DNA of 64,000 nt. Source: RBG-16-66-20 sp035308765 (GTDB lineage: Bacteria > Pseudomonadota > Gammaproteobacteria > Burkholderiales > SG8-39). The notes beneath the pieces are model-generated. The model was not told the origin of the DNA and did not search any database. It saw only the letters and a list, made by a program, of their open reading frames with translations. The stretch spans positions 49,565 to 113,564 of the forward strand of contig DATGGA010000021.1 in the NCBI GenBank assembly GCA_035308765.1, in the 5' to 3' direction. A program made the translations under genes and the position numbers. Below, piece after piece: positions 27,108 through 34,987 of the stretch (its first letter is position 1; each line of letters begins with the position of its first letter).

Positions 27108-27557
27108 TCACAGCGAGAAGTTCTCCACGCCCGGCGGCAGGGAGCCGGAACCGGACAGCGCGGCGGCGTACTTCGCGTTCCAGACGCCCGAATCCCAGAG
27201 CTCGAAATAGTGGCTCTGCCCGACCAGCATCGCGTCGCGCTCGAGCTTGGCGTGCATGCGCAGCGCGCTCGAGATCAGCACGCGCCCCGAGGCGTCCGGG
27301 GTGATGTGCTCCTCGAAGCCGAGAAGCAGGCGTTTCCACCAGCTCGCCTGCGGATGGAAGCTGGGAAATTTCTCCACCTGCGCGCGCACGCGCTCCCAGG
27401 CGGATTCCGGGTAGATGAGCGCGCAGCCCTCCGGATGCGCGCTGAGCACGAGCGTCTTGCTCATGGCGACCAGCGCGTCGCGGTGCCGAGTGGGGATGGC
27501 GAGTCGGCCCTTGGCGTCCAGCGTCAGGACCGTTGCGCCGTGAAACGTGCCGCTCAT
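27108..27557 (-). CDS. mraZ: Transcriptional regulator MraZ
   Basis: 149 aa with two SpoVT/AbrB-like half repeats. The signature DxxGR is visible in both: LDAKGRLAIPTRHR near residue 13 and PDASGRVLISSALR near residue 87. MraZ is a ring-forming DNA-binding repressor of its own dcw promoter. The first gene of the cluster, it has an AGGAG-type Shine-Dalgarno sequence. Candidate MraZ boxes lie 15-80 bp upstream. Confidence 0.96.
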   Translation of the reverse strand: MSGTFHGATVLTLDAKGRLAIPTRHRDALVAMSKTLVLSAHPEGCALIYPESAWERVRAQVEKFPSFHPQASWWKRLLLGFEEHITPDASGRVLISSALRMHAKLERDAMLVGQSHYFELWDSGVWNAKYAAALSGSGSLPPGVENFSL

Positions 27558-27572
27558 CTCCTCTTGTCTCCT

Positions 27573-27665
27573 CCACTTGGATCGCTAGAGAGCCAGACTG
27601 CGGCATTTATAAGCCACTTTTTTCTACGTTTTCCCACTTTAATCTGAAAAGCCGAAGAAGGTCAA
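27573..27665 (-). promoter_or_regulatory. dcw promoter region with MraZ-box-like repeats
   Basis: On the minus strand the motif AAGTGG occurs three times in the same orientation: AAGTGGGAAAA (core 27637-27633), AAGTGGCTT (27617-27613) and AAGTGGAGG (near 27576-27573). The first two are exactly 20 bp apart. MraZ of other bacteria binds TGGGN-type direct repeats next to the mraZ promoter. A possible promoter, TTGACC (27665-27660), 17-bp spacer, TTAAAG (27642-27637), would place the first repeat over the -10. The best match to a -10 alone is TATAAA at 27611-27606. Confidence 0.5.
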
Positions 27666-27727
27666 GCTGAACAACCTGATTTCTTCTGCCGAGACAACCA
27701 CTTAGCTGAACAATTGGAGACTGTTTC

Positions 27728-27765
27728 TTGATTTTTATTGTTTATGTAAATCAAATAGATATAAA
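27728..27765 (+). promoter_or_regulatory. Promoter with inverted repeat upstream of CoA transferase genes
   Basis: A sigma70-like pair TTGTTT (27738-27743), 16-bp spacer, TATAAA (27760-27765) is flanked and overlapped by a perfect 7-bp inverted repeat, TTGATTT (27728-27734) and AAATCAA (27748-27754), 13 bp apart. The repeat brackets the -35 and is a plausible operator for a dimeric repressor or activator. It lies in a markedly AT-rich 200-bp stretch between mraZ and the CoA transferase genes. Confidence 0.5.
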
Positions 27766-27833
27766 AGCCATTGAATGTGGATTCTCAATTGTCAGTGGAT
27801 ACTTACAGAAAAAGGCCAAAAACCCGTTGAGGC

Positions 27834-27839
27834 GATAAT
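27834..27839 (+). promoter_or_regulatory. Second -10-like element before the CoA transferase start
   Basis: GATAAT lies nine bases before the ATG at 27849, so a transcript from it would be almost leaderless. It competes with the stronger-looking promoter at 27738-27765. No matching -35 was seen. Confidence 0.3.
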
Positions 27840-27848
27840 TCGCGGCCC

Positions 27849-28511
27849 ATGATCAACAAATTCTTCGCTTCCGCGGAAAGCGCGCTGGCCGACGTACCCG
27901 ACGGCGCGACGGTGATGATCGGCGGCTTCGGCAATGCCGGCATGCCCGCGGCCCTGATCGATTGCCTGATCGCGCAGGGCGCGACGGACCTCACGGTGGT
28001 CAACAACAATGCGGGCAACGCCGACACCGGGCTGGCGGCGCTGATCGGCGCCGGGCGCGTGCGCAAGATCATCTGCTCATTCCCGCGCCAGACGGACTCC
28101 TGGCACTTCGACAAGTTCTACCGCGCCGGAAAGCTCGAACTGGAGTTGGTGCCGCAAGGCACGCTCGCCGAACGCATCCGCGCCGCGGGCGCCGGCATCG
28201 GCGGTTTTTTCACGCCGACTGCCTTCGGCACCCGGCTCGCCGAGGGCAAAGAGACGCGCAAGCTCGGCGGCCGCGACTACGTGCTCGAGTACCCGATCCA
28301 CGCCGACTATGCCCTGATCAAGGCCGACCGCGCGGACCGCTGGGGCAACCTCACCTACCGCAAGACCTCGCGCAATTTCGGGCCGATCATGGCTGCCGCC
28401 GCGAAATGCACCGTGGTGCAGGTGCGGGAAACCGTGGAACTCGGCGAACTCGATCCCGAGAGCGTCGTCACGCCGGGAATATTCGTCAAGCGGGTCGTAA
28501 AATTGCACTGA
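27849..28511 (+). CDS. 3-oxoacid/3-oxoadipate CoA-transferase subunit A
   Basis: 220 aa, CoA transferase family I alpha subunit. VMIGGFGNAGMPAALID near the N-terminus is the CoA-binding GxGxxG region. GKLELELVPQGTLAERIRAAGAGIGGFFTPTAFGT is typical, quoted here only in part as LVPQGTLAERIRAAG. The CSFPRQTDSWHFD segment resembles PcaI (3-oxoadipate:succinyl-CoA transferase) more than ScoA or AtoD, so beta-ketoadipate catabolism is the favoured role, by inference. No other pca genes are in the window. Its stop overlaps the subunit B start by one base. Confidence 0.9.
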   Translation: MINKFFASAESALADVPDGATVMIGGFGNAGMPAALIDCLIAQGATDLTVVNNNAGNADTGLAALIGAGRVRKIICSFPRQTDSWHFDKFYRAGKLELELVPQGTLAERIRAAGAGIGGFFTPTAFGTRLAEGKETRKLGGRDYVLEYPIHADYALIKADRADRWGNLTYRKTSRNFGPIMAAAAKCTVVQVRETVELGELDPESVVTPGIFVKRVVKLH

Positions 28512-29158
28512 TGAAAAAAGCCGACCGCAAGCAGATGGCCGCGCGCGTCGCGCAGGACATTCCCGAGGGCGCCTACGTGAACCTCGGCATCGGCCTGCCG
28601 ACGCTGGTCGCCGACTTCCTGCCGCAGGGCCGCGAGATCATCCTGCACAGCGAGAATGGCGTTCTCGGCGTCGGCCCGCGTCCTGCCAAGGGCGAAGAGG
28701 ACGAAGACCTGATCAACGCCGGCAAAGAGCCGGTAACGCTGCTCACCGGCGGCTCCTATTTCCACCACGCCGATTCCTTTGGCATGATCCGCGGCCGCCA
28801 CCTCGACTTCTGCGTGCTGGGCGCGTTCCAGGTCTCGGCTGCCGGCGACATCGCCAACTGGCACACGGGCGCACCGGACGCGATCCCTGCAGTGGGCGGC
28901 GCGATGGACCTCGCGGTGGGCGCCAAGCAGGTGCTGGTGATGATGGAGCACCTGAGCAAGGATGGCAAAAGCAAGATCGTGGAGCACTGCAGCTATCCGC
29001 TCACGGGCGCTCGCTGCGTCAACCGCGTCTACACCGACCTCGCGGTGATCGACGTCAAGCCAGACGGCCTGCACCTCGTGGAAATCCTCGCCGACATCTC
29101 CTTCGACGAACTGCAGCGCCTGAACGGAGTCGCCTTGAAGTACCGCGCGGCCGCTTAG
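28511..29158 (+). CDS. 3-oxoacid/3-oxoadipate CoA-transferase subunit B
   Basis: 215 aa. The catalytic glutamate sits in the SENGVLGVGP motif that forms the acyl-glutamyl and CoA-thioester intermediates. YVNLGIGLPTLVADF and GGAMDLAVGAKQVLVMMEH are conserved beta-subunit blocks. With subunit A it moves CoA from succinyl-CoA to a 3-oxoacid. PcaJ-like features match those in subunit A. The start is coupled to the upstream gene (TGATG), and the end is 33 bp from a convergent lipoprotein gene with no clear terminator. Confidence 0.9.
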   Translation: MKKADRKQMAARVAQDIPEGAYVNLGIGLPTLVADFLPQGREIILHSENGVLGVGPRPAKGEEDEDLINAGKEPVTLLTGGSYFHHADSFGMIRGRHLDFCVLGAFQVSAAGDIANWHTGAPDAIPAVGGAMDLAVGAKQVLVMMEHLSKDGKSKIVEHCSYPLTGARCVNRVYTDLAVIDVKPDGLHLVEILADISFDELQRLNGVALKYRAAA

Positions 29159-29191
29159 GCGGACGCGCCCCTTCACGTACCGGGCCGCCGC

Positions 29192-29764
29192 CTAGTCCTT
29201 CCTGGCCACCAGCGCGATGCGGCGCCGGATCTGTTCCAGCGCCGCGCCGTCTCCGGCTGCTTCAGCGCGTTTCTCCTGCACTCCCAGCCAGGCCAGCAGC
29301 GGCCGGCGCCAGCCCTGCGCGGACGCGATATCGACTGCGGCGGTGATTTCCGGCGGAGTGATTTTGCCGCTTTTCAGTTTTACCCCGAGGGAAACCAGCT
29401 TCGACAGCGGGTCGTCTCCGGCGGCTCTTTCGGCTCGCCCGGCCAGATATTCGGCGTAAGCGACTTCCTCCGCGCCCGCGTCGGCACGCAGGGCCAAGAA
29501 TCCAGGGCAATCGTCGAATTCGAGGCTGGCGGTGCGCGCCGCGCAACGCACCAGTTCGGCCTGCGCCACCAGGGAGGGATCGCCGGTGCTGGCCAGCTCC
29601 TTCCCGGCGATATCGAACTCGAGGTCTGCGGCGCGCCTATCGCCGAGCAGGTAGCTCTGCTCGAAAGAATCGAGCGCGGATTTCGCGTTCGATTGCCAGA
29701 TCGGCGGCACCGCGCCGCCGCAGGCAGCAAGCAACAGCAGCAAGAACGCGTTAGCACGTTTCAC
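29192..29764 (-). CDS. Lipoprotein of unknown function, Mla-module partner
   Basis: 190 aa from a GTG overlapping the mlaD-like stop (GTGA). The N-terminus (KRANAF, a leucine run, then LAAC at 12-15) is a lipoprotein signal with Cys15 as the lipidated residue. The rest is helical and Ala/Glu-rich with no domain I recognise. It does not show the clear signature of ABC_trans_aux (YmbA-like) lipoproteins. Translational coupling to an MCE-domain gene suggests an envelope lipid-transport role, by inference only. Confidence 0.7.
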   Translation of the reverse strand: MKRANAFLLLLLAACGGAVPPIWQSNAKSALDSFEQSYLLGDRRAADLEFDIAGKELASTGDPSLVAQAELVRCAARTASLEFDDCPGFLALRADAGAEEVAYAEYLAGRAERAAGDDPLSKLVSLGVKLKSGKITPPEITAAVDIASAQGWRRPLLAWLGVQEKRAEAAGDGAALEQIRRRIALVARKD

Positions 29765-30774
29765 GGCAGCTTGATCCTGGTATCGCGCGCGAACGGCCAC
29801 TTGCGGTTGATCTCGTCGATCAGCGAATTGACCTTGCGCAGGCTCGCATCGACCTCGGCGCGTAGCGCGACCAGGTCTGTGGTGGCCGCCTTCGCGTTCG
29901 CGCCCACCGCCTGCGCGTCGGCCAGGATGCCGTCCACTTTCTTCAGGCTCGCACGCACTTCGTCGAGGATGAGGTTGGATTGCGCCACAGCCTTCTGCGT
30001 CTCATCCATGACGCCGCCCTGACCGAAGACGCGCTGGTCGGTTTTGGAGAGCACGGTATCGAGCTTCAGCGACACGCTGCCCAGCGAGGCGAGCAAGGCA
30101 TTGGCGCGATCGATCGACGCCATCACTTTCTTCGCGTTGTCTTCGCCGCCCGTCAGCCCACCCAGCACGCCGTACTTGCCGGCCATGCGTTCGGTCACCG
30201 TGCGCGCGTTCTTGAGGCTTTCCTGCAGGCTGGATCCCTGGTCGGTCATCTGGTCCAGGTTGTCCAGCACCGAGCGCATGGACGCCACCATGCGCGGGAT
30301 CTCCTCGGTGGTGTCGCCGCGCAGCACTGGCCGCTCGGCGCGGTCGGCAAGCGGCGCATCCTGGAGGTTCGCGGTGAATGCGCGCAGCTTCGCGGCGCCC
30401 ACCAGCGGCACATCGATCACGAAGACGCTCGATTCGCGCAGCCATTTCCATTCGCTCACGGGCACCCGGACGCTGATACGCACCTTGCCGTCGTCGCGCA
30501 GCGCGATGCGGCGCACGCGGCCGATCGGGAACCCGGCGAACGTGAGGTCCGTACCGACGCTTATGCCCTCGGCATTATCCGCAATCAGGTAAAAGCGCTG
30601 CGTCTGGTCGAACACGCCGCGCGCGTCGAGCACGTACACGATGAAGCCGACCGCGACGGCGATCGAGAACGCGAGGAGGATTCCAACCTTGACGTCGATG
30701 TTGCGCGGCAGCAGCCCGCCGGCAATGTCAGCCGGCGAGGCGGAGGCAGGAGGCTTGTCCGGCTGTTCGGCCAT
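29761..30774 (-). CDS. MlaD-like MCE-domain protein
   Basis: 337 aa from the ATG three bases after the permease stop. A cytoplasmic Pro/Ala-rich head (1-28) and one membrane helix (about 30-50) are followed by an MCE domain (about 60-150, with AEGISVGTDLTFAGFPIGRV). A long helical tail (about 170-330) follows. The tail is much longer than E. coli MlaD (183 aa), resembling betaproteobacterial MlaD-type paralogs with needle-like helical extensions. The protein probably binds or channels lipids in the periplasm with the adjacent permease. Confidence 0.85.
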   Translation of the reverse strand: MAEQPDKPPASASPADIAGGLLPRNIDVKVGILLAFSIAVAVGFIVYVLDARGVFDQTQRFYLIADNAEGISVGTDLTFAGFPIGRVRRIALRDDGKVRISVRVPVSEWKWLRESSVFVIDVPLVGAAKLRAFTANLQDAPLADRAERPVLRGDTTEEIPRMVASMRSVLDNLDQMTDQGSSLQESLKNARTVTERMAGKYGVLGGLTGGEDNAKKVMASIDRANALLASLGSVSLKLDTVLSKTDQRVFGQGGVMDETQKAVAQSNLILDEVRASLKKVDGILADAQAVGANAKAATTDLVALRAEVDASLRKVNSLIDEINRKWPFARDTRIKLP

Positions 30775-30776
30775 GG

Positions 30777-31559
30777 TCAGACGTATTTCACCACCAAAGA
30801 TGCGATCTCGACGACCATGATCGCGAAGAACAGCTTCAGCAGCCCGCCAAGCACCACCCCCGGCAGCGATTCGATCACACCGCGCTCGGCTTCCAGCGCG
30901 GTCGCCGTGGGAACGATGGCGACGGCGAGGCCGAACAGCAGGCATTTGAGGCAGAAGCTGGCCAGGATGATGCCGTCGAAGACGTTGCTGACGATATGCG
31001 AGAACTCCGGCAGGCCGGCGGAGGTGAAGCCGTAGAACTCGACGTACGACAGCCAGACCGCGATCAGGCAACCGAGGGTGGTGAGCGAGCCCACCGACAG
31101 CGCGGCCCCGGCGATGCGCGGCACCAGTTCGGCATGCAGCGGGCTCGCTTCCGCTTCCTTCCGGTCCTCGAGTTCGCCGCGCACGCACATCAGCGCGATC
31201 TCCGCCCCGATCGCGGCTCCGGAGCGCAGGGCGACGAACAGCGCCGTGGTAAGCGGCACCACTTCCAGCACCAGGACGCGCAGCACGAGTTCCAGCGAAT
31301 ACTGCGTGACGCCGTACTGGCGCGCCGCGGCCACCACCACCTCGATCAGGATCAGGCTGAGCAACGCCGCAAGGGCCGCGTAGCCAGGAAGGATCTGCCA
31401 GGCGGTGAAATAGATCTGCTGTACCGCGACTTCGCGCGCCCGCTGGCGGTAGGTGGAAGGCGAAAGCGCAGCCACCGTGGCGAAGCCCGCGAAGCGCAGC
31501 ACGCGGCGCCAGCTGCGGGCGCGGAACAGGTACGCGCCGGCAGATGTAGTCTGGCTCAT
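30777..31559 (-). CDS. MlaE-family ABC lipid-transport permease
   Basis: 260 aa with five or six membrane segments. VPLTTALFVALRSGAAIGAEIALM is the core of the MlaE/permease signature (given here as ALFVALRSGAAIGAEI), and the conserved ILASFCLKCLLFG segment follows. It is the inner-membrane channel of an Mla-type phospholipid transporter. It is the first gene of a three-gene minus-strand operon with the MlaD-like and lipoprotein genes. No ATPase (MlaF) or STAS (MlaB) gene is nearby, so those parts must be supplied from elsewhere. Confidence 0.86.
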   Translation of the reverse strand: MSQTTSAGAYLFRARSWRRVLRFAGFATVAALSPSTYRQRAREVAVQQIYFTAWQILPGYAALAALLSLILIEVVVAAARQYGVTQYSLELVLRVLVLEVVPLTTALFVALRSGAAIGAEIALMCVRGELEDRKEAEASPLHAELVPRIAGAALSVGSLTTLGCLIAVWLSYVEFYGFTSAGLPEFSHIVSNVFDGIILASFCLKCLLFGLAVAIVPTATALEAERGVIESLPGVVLGGLLKLFFAIMVVEIASLVVKYV

Positions 31560-31569
31560 CGGCAGAGTT

Positions 31570-31593
31570 TACAATTTCCCCTCATCCTGAGGA
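31570..31593 (+). promoter_or_regulatory. -10-like element and ribosome binding site of the dehydratase gene
   Basis: TACAAT at 31570-31575 in a GTTTACAATTTCCCC context, followed by an AGGAG Shine-Dalgarno sequence at 31589-31593, seven bases from the GTG start at 31600. The ribosome site decides the GTG as the start. No clear -35 is visible. Confidence 0.4.
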
Positions 31594-31599
31594 GCCATC

Positions 31600-33327
31600 G
31601 TGAAGAAAAAGAAGCCCGAGGAACTGCGCTCCCACCGCTGGTTCGGCGTCAAGGACCTGCGCTCCTTCGGCCACCGCTCGCGCGCCGCGCAGATGGGCTA
31701 CGACCGCACGGATTACGCGGGCAAGCCGGTAATCGCGATCATCAACACCTGGTCGGACATCAACCACTGCCACACGCACTTCCGGCAGCGCGCCGAGGAA
31801 GTGAAGCGAGGCATCTGGCAGGCGGGCGGCTTTCCGCTGGAGATGCCGGCGATGGCGCTGGCCGAAACCATGCAGAAGCCCACCACCATGATGTACCGCA
31901 ACTTCCTCGCCATGGAGACGGAGGAACTGCTGCGCTCCTACCCTGCGGACGGCTGCGTGCTGATGGGCGGCTGCGACAAGACGACGCCGGCGCTCATCAT
32001 GGGCGCGACCAGCATGAACCTGCCGGCGATCTATCTGCCGGCGGGACCGATGCTGAACAGCCACTGGCGCGACCAGACTCTGGGCTCCGGCTCCGACACC
32101 TGGAAATACTGGGATGAGCTGCGCGCGGGGCGCATCACCGAGCGCGAATGGCAGGACATCGAGGACACCATCGCGCGCTCGCCGGGCACCTGCATGACCA
32201 TGGGCACGGCGGCGACCATGATGTCGCTCGCCGAAGCGCTCGGCTTCACCCTGCCCGGCTATTCCTCGATTCCCGCGCCCGACTCGAACCACGCACGCAT
32301 GGCCACGCTTACTGGCAAGCGCATCGTCGAGATGGTGTGGGAGGACTACAAGCCGCGGGATTTCCTGTCCAAGGGCTCCTTCGACAACGCCATCACCACG
32401 CTGATGGCGATGGGCGGCTCGACCAACGCGGTCGTGCACTTGGTCGCGATGGCCGGCCGCGCCGGGCTGCCGTTTTCGCTCGATCGCTACAACGAGATCT
32501 CGGCGAAGGTGCCGGTGATCGCCAACGTGCGGCCGTCAGGCAGCAAATACCTGATGGAAGATTTTTTCTACGCCGGCGGCCTGCGCGCCCTGCTCTTTTC
32601 ATTGAAAGATCTTCTCGACCTGAAGGCCAAGACCGTCAACGGCAAAACCCTGGGAGAGAACATCGAGGGCGCGAAAGTCTGGAACCCGGACGTGATCCTG
32701 ACTCGCGACAGGCCGCTGAAGAAATCCGGCGGCCTCGTGATGCTGCGCGGCAGCCTCGCCCCCGACGGCGCGGTGCTGAAGACCAGCGCGGCGGACCCTA
32801 AGCTCCTGCAGCACACAGGCCGCGCGGTGGTGTTCGAGGACTACAACGACATGTCGGCACGCATCGATACCGATGAGCTGGACGTGGACGCGAACTGCGT
32901 GCTGGTGCTAAAGAACGCCGGCCCGCTGGGCGGCCCTGGCTTTCCCGAGTGGGGCATGCTGCCAATGCCGAAAAAACTCATCAAGCAGGGCGTCAAGGAC
33001 ATGGTGCGGATCTCGGACGGCCGCATGAGCGGCACCAGTTACGGGACGTGCGTGCTCCATGTCGCCCCCGAGGCCTTCATCGGGGGCCCACTGGCGCTCG
33101 TCAGGAACGGGGACCTCATAGAACTTGACGTCGAGAAAAAAGCGCTCAATCTCAAGATTTCAGATGCGGAGATGGCAAAACGCAAGGCCGCCTGGAAGCG
33201 CCCGCCGATCAAATACGAACGCAGCTACGGCGCCATCTTCTCGCGTCACGTGAAGCAGGCGAACGAAGGCTGCGACTTCGACTTCCTCGAGGGCACCGCG
33301 CCTACCGCGGATCCTGAGATCCACTAA
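31600..33327 (+). CDS. IlvD/Edd-family sugar-acid dehydratase (L-arabonate dehydratase-like)
   Basis: 575 aa, typical of the family. Fe-S cluster ligands are C57 (NHCHTH), C125 (GGCDKTTPA) and C198 (GTCMTMGTAAT). The N-terminal block HRWFGVKDLRSFGHRSR is characteristic of the L-arabonate/pentonate dehydratase branch rather than of branched-chain IlvD, so a sugar-acid substrate is favoured. SDGRMSGTSYGTCVLH is the C-terminal catalytic segment. The product would be a 2-keto-3-deoxy sugar acid, which an HpaI-type aldolase such as the one at 38268 might cleave; that link is inferred. Confidence 0.88.
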   Translation: MKKKKPEELRSHRWFGVKDLRSFGHRSRAAQMGYDRTDYAGKPVIAIINTWSDINHCHTHFRQRAEEVKRGIWQAGGFPLEMPAMALAETMQKPTTMMYRNFLAMETEELLRSYPADGCVLMGGCDKTTPALIMGATSMNLPAIYLPAGPMLNSHWRDQTLGSGSDTWKYWDELRAGRITEREWQDIEDTIARSPGTCMTMGTAATMMSLAEALGFTLPGYSSIPAPDSNHARMATLTGKRIVEMVWEDYKPRDFLSKGSFDNAITTLMAMGGSTNAVVHLVAMAGRAGLPFSLDRYNEISAKVPVIANVRPSGSKYLMEDFFYAGGLRALLFSLKDLLDLKAKTVNGKTLGENIEGAKVWNPDVILTRDRPLKKSGGLVMLRGSLAPDGAVLKTSAADPKLLQHTGRAVVFEDYNDMSARIDTDELDVDANCVLVLKNAGPLGGPGFPEWGMLPMPKKLIKQGVKDMVRISDGRMSGTSYGTCVLHVAPEAFIGGPLALVRNGDLIELDVEKKALNLKISDAEMAKRKAAWKRPPIKYERSYGAIFSRHVKQANEGCDFDFLEGTAPTADPEIH

Positions 33328-33328
33328 C

Positions 33329-33625
33329 GTGGTGGAAGCTCCGCCGATCACGCACCTGCGCGCGGATCAACGCGGTGCGTTCATCATGGAACGCGACGGC
33401 CGGCGGCTGGGGGAACTGACGTACACGATGGCCGGCGCCCGCATAACCATCCATCACACCGAGGTCGATACCGCATTGCGCGGCACCGGCGCGGCGAGGA
33501 AGCTGGTGGACGCCGCCGTGCAATGGGTCCGTACGGAAAACATGGGGATCGAGTCGCGTTGCGACTATGCAAGCGCGGTGTTTGCGAAGACGCCCGCGGC
33601 CTACGCTGACGTGCTGGCGGGCTAG
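33329..33625 (+). CDS. Small GNAT-type N-acetyltransferase (YjdJ/NATD1-like)
   Basis: 98 aa from a GTG one base after the dehydratase stop. It fits the short Gcn5-related acetyltransferase family with R/GxGxxG/A-like acetyl-CoA motif at LRGTGAARKLVDAA (about residues 50-63). The preceding strands (ELTYTMAGARITIHHTEV) match the YjdJ/NATD1 fold. The substrate is unknown. It is probably co-transcribed with the dehydratase. The next gene is convergent, 8 bp away. Confidence 0.82.
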   Translation: MVEAPPITHLRADQRGAFIMERDGRRLGELTYTMAGARITIHHTEVDTALRGTGAARKLVDAAVQWVRTENMGIESRCDYASAVFAKTPAAYADVLAG

Positions 33626-33633
33626 GGCCCGTC

Positions 33634-34125
33634 TCAGAGAACTACTGGCGCATCCGGCAGTTCGTTGGGGTTGTCGCCCGCCCGCGCGGGGAAATGCTGC
33701 GTGAGCAGGTCGCTCACCGCCGCAAGCCCCGTAAATACGCCCGCCTCGAAACGTCCAGTGGCAAACTCCTGCTGCATGGCGCCGCAGATCGTCTCCCATG
33801 CCGTATCGCCTACCCTGGCGTGGATGCCGCGGTCGGCGACGATCTCTACGCGCCGGTCGGCGAGCAGCAGGTAAATCAGCACGCCCGCATTGTCCTCGGT
33901 ATCCCAGACGCGCAGCCGCGTAAAAATGTCCAGCGCACGCTCGCGGGCCGTGCGCCCCGCGAGCAGCGCCTGCAGCGACAGCCCGCCCTCGACGGCGACG
34001 CGCAGTTGGCCGCGATGGCGCTTTTCCTGCGCGGTGACGCTGCGCCCGATGGATTGCAGCGTCGCGCGCGGAAAAGCGCGCTTGAGCGCTGCGTGGTCGA
34101 GAAAGAGGTGATGGATCCAGCGCAT
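33634..34125 (-). CDS. TPM-domain protein, cytosolic form
   Basis: 163 aa with no signal peptide. It contains a TPM (TLP18.3/Psb32/MOLO-1) fold: the block RLRVWDTEDNAGVLIYLLLADRRVEIVADRGIHARVG is characteristic (here represented by DNAGVLIYLLLADRRVEIV). An N-terminal helix with HRGQLRVAVEGGL precedes it. It follows the secreted TPM gene by 9 bp in a LemA-TPM-TPM operon. The family's function is unsettled; a role in envelope or protein turnover is suggested only by context. Confidence 0.85.
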   Translation of the reverse strand: MRWIHHLFLDHAALKRAFPRATLQSIGRSVTAQEKRHRGQLRVAVEGGLSLQALLAGRTARERALDIFTRLRVWDTEDNAGVLIYLLLADRRVEIVADRGIHARVGDTAWETICGAMQQEFATGRFEAGVFTGLAAVSDLLTQHFPARAGDNPNELPDAPVVL

Positions 34126-34134
34126 CGCGTCCGC

Positions 34135-34974
34135 CTACCAGCGTCCCGAGGCGCCACCGCCGCCGAAGCCGCCGCCACCGCCCCAGCTCGGAGAGGAGCC
34201 GCCCGAAAAGCCGCCGCCTCCGCTCGACCAGCCGCTGCCGCCGCCTATCGAACCCGTGTTGGTAAAGACCAGGACAAAGCCGATCAGCGCTGCGAGCGCT
34301 GCGATGCCCATGCCGAACATCAGCCACGCGATCAGGCCGAGGCCGGCGCCGGCGGCGAGGGATCCCGGGAAGCGCCCGAGCATCGCCTTGAGAATTCCAC
34401 CCACCACGGCCATGAAAATGATCGCGGGAACGATGTATTGGACTGCGTCGCTCTCGGAGCGCGCCTGAGGCGCCGATGCCCGCGGCGGCGGCAGCTTCTC
34501 GCCCTCCGCCAGCTTGATCAGCTGGTCCACCCCGTCGCGCACGCCGCCGTAGAAATCGCCGTCGCGGAAGTGCGGCGTGATGCGCTCGTCGATCACGCGC
34601 CGCGCCACCGAATCGGGGATCGCGCCCTCCAGCCCGTATCCGATCTCGATGCGCACGCGCCGGTCGTCCTTGGCGACGATCAGGATCAGGCCGTCGTCCG
34701 CGCCTTTGCGGCCGATCTTCCAGGCATCGGCGACGCGGATCGAGTACTGCTCGATCTCTTCGGGTTTGGTCGTCGGCAGCAACAGCACCGCGATCTGGCT
34801 GCCGCGCCGTGCCTCGTAGGCCGCGATGCGCGATTCGATATCGCTCTTCTGCTGCGCCTTCAGCGTCCCGGTGAGATCCGTAACGCGCGCCTTGAGATCG
34901 GGCACCGGCACATCCGCGCGCGCCGCGCCGAGCAGCGCCGCAAAGGTCAGCAGCGCGGCAAAGAAATGCCGCAT
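34135..34974 (-). CDS. Secreted/membrane TPM-domain protein (YgcG family)
   Basis: 279 aa. A signal peptide (1-20, ending ARA) is followed by a TPM domain at about 25-145 (VTDLTGTLKAQQKSDIES, then DDRRVRIEIGYGLEGAIPD). Two membrane helices lie at about 180-235, and the tail is very Gly/Ser-rich (GGGSGWSSGGGGFSGG type). This layout matches the YgcG/TPM proteins encoded next to lemA in many bacteria. The Gly-rich tail is a known feature and not a repeat element. It follows lemA by 13 bp. Confidence 0.9.
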   Translation of the reverse strand: MRHFFAALLTFAALLGAARADVPVPDLKARVTDLTGTLKAQQKSDIESRIAAYEARRGSQIAVLLLPTTKPEEIEQYSIRVADAWKIGRKGADDGLILIVAKDDRRVRIEIGYGLEGAIPDSVARRVIDERITPHFRDGDFYGGVRDGVDQLIKLAEGEKLPPPRASAPQARSESDAVQYIVPAIIFMAVVGGILKAMLGRFPGSLAAGAGLGLIAWLMFGMGIAALAALIGFVLVFTNTGSIGGGSGWSSGGGGFSGGSSPSWGGGGGFGGGGASGRW

Positions 34975-34987
34975 TTGAGCCCCGCCC

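Noticed and set aside
27641..27800. AT-rich 160-bp stretch between mraZ and the CoA transferase genes, considered as an insertion scar.
   Set aside because: No target-site duplication or terminal repeat is visible; promoter elements explain the composition.
34140..34250. Gly/Ser-codon-rich repetitive DNA at the end of the YgcG-type gene, considered as a tandem repeat.
   Set aside because: The low complexity follows from the glycine-rich tail usual for this protein family.
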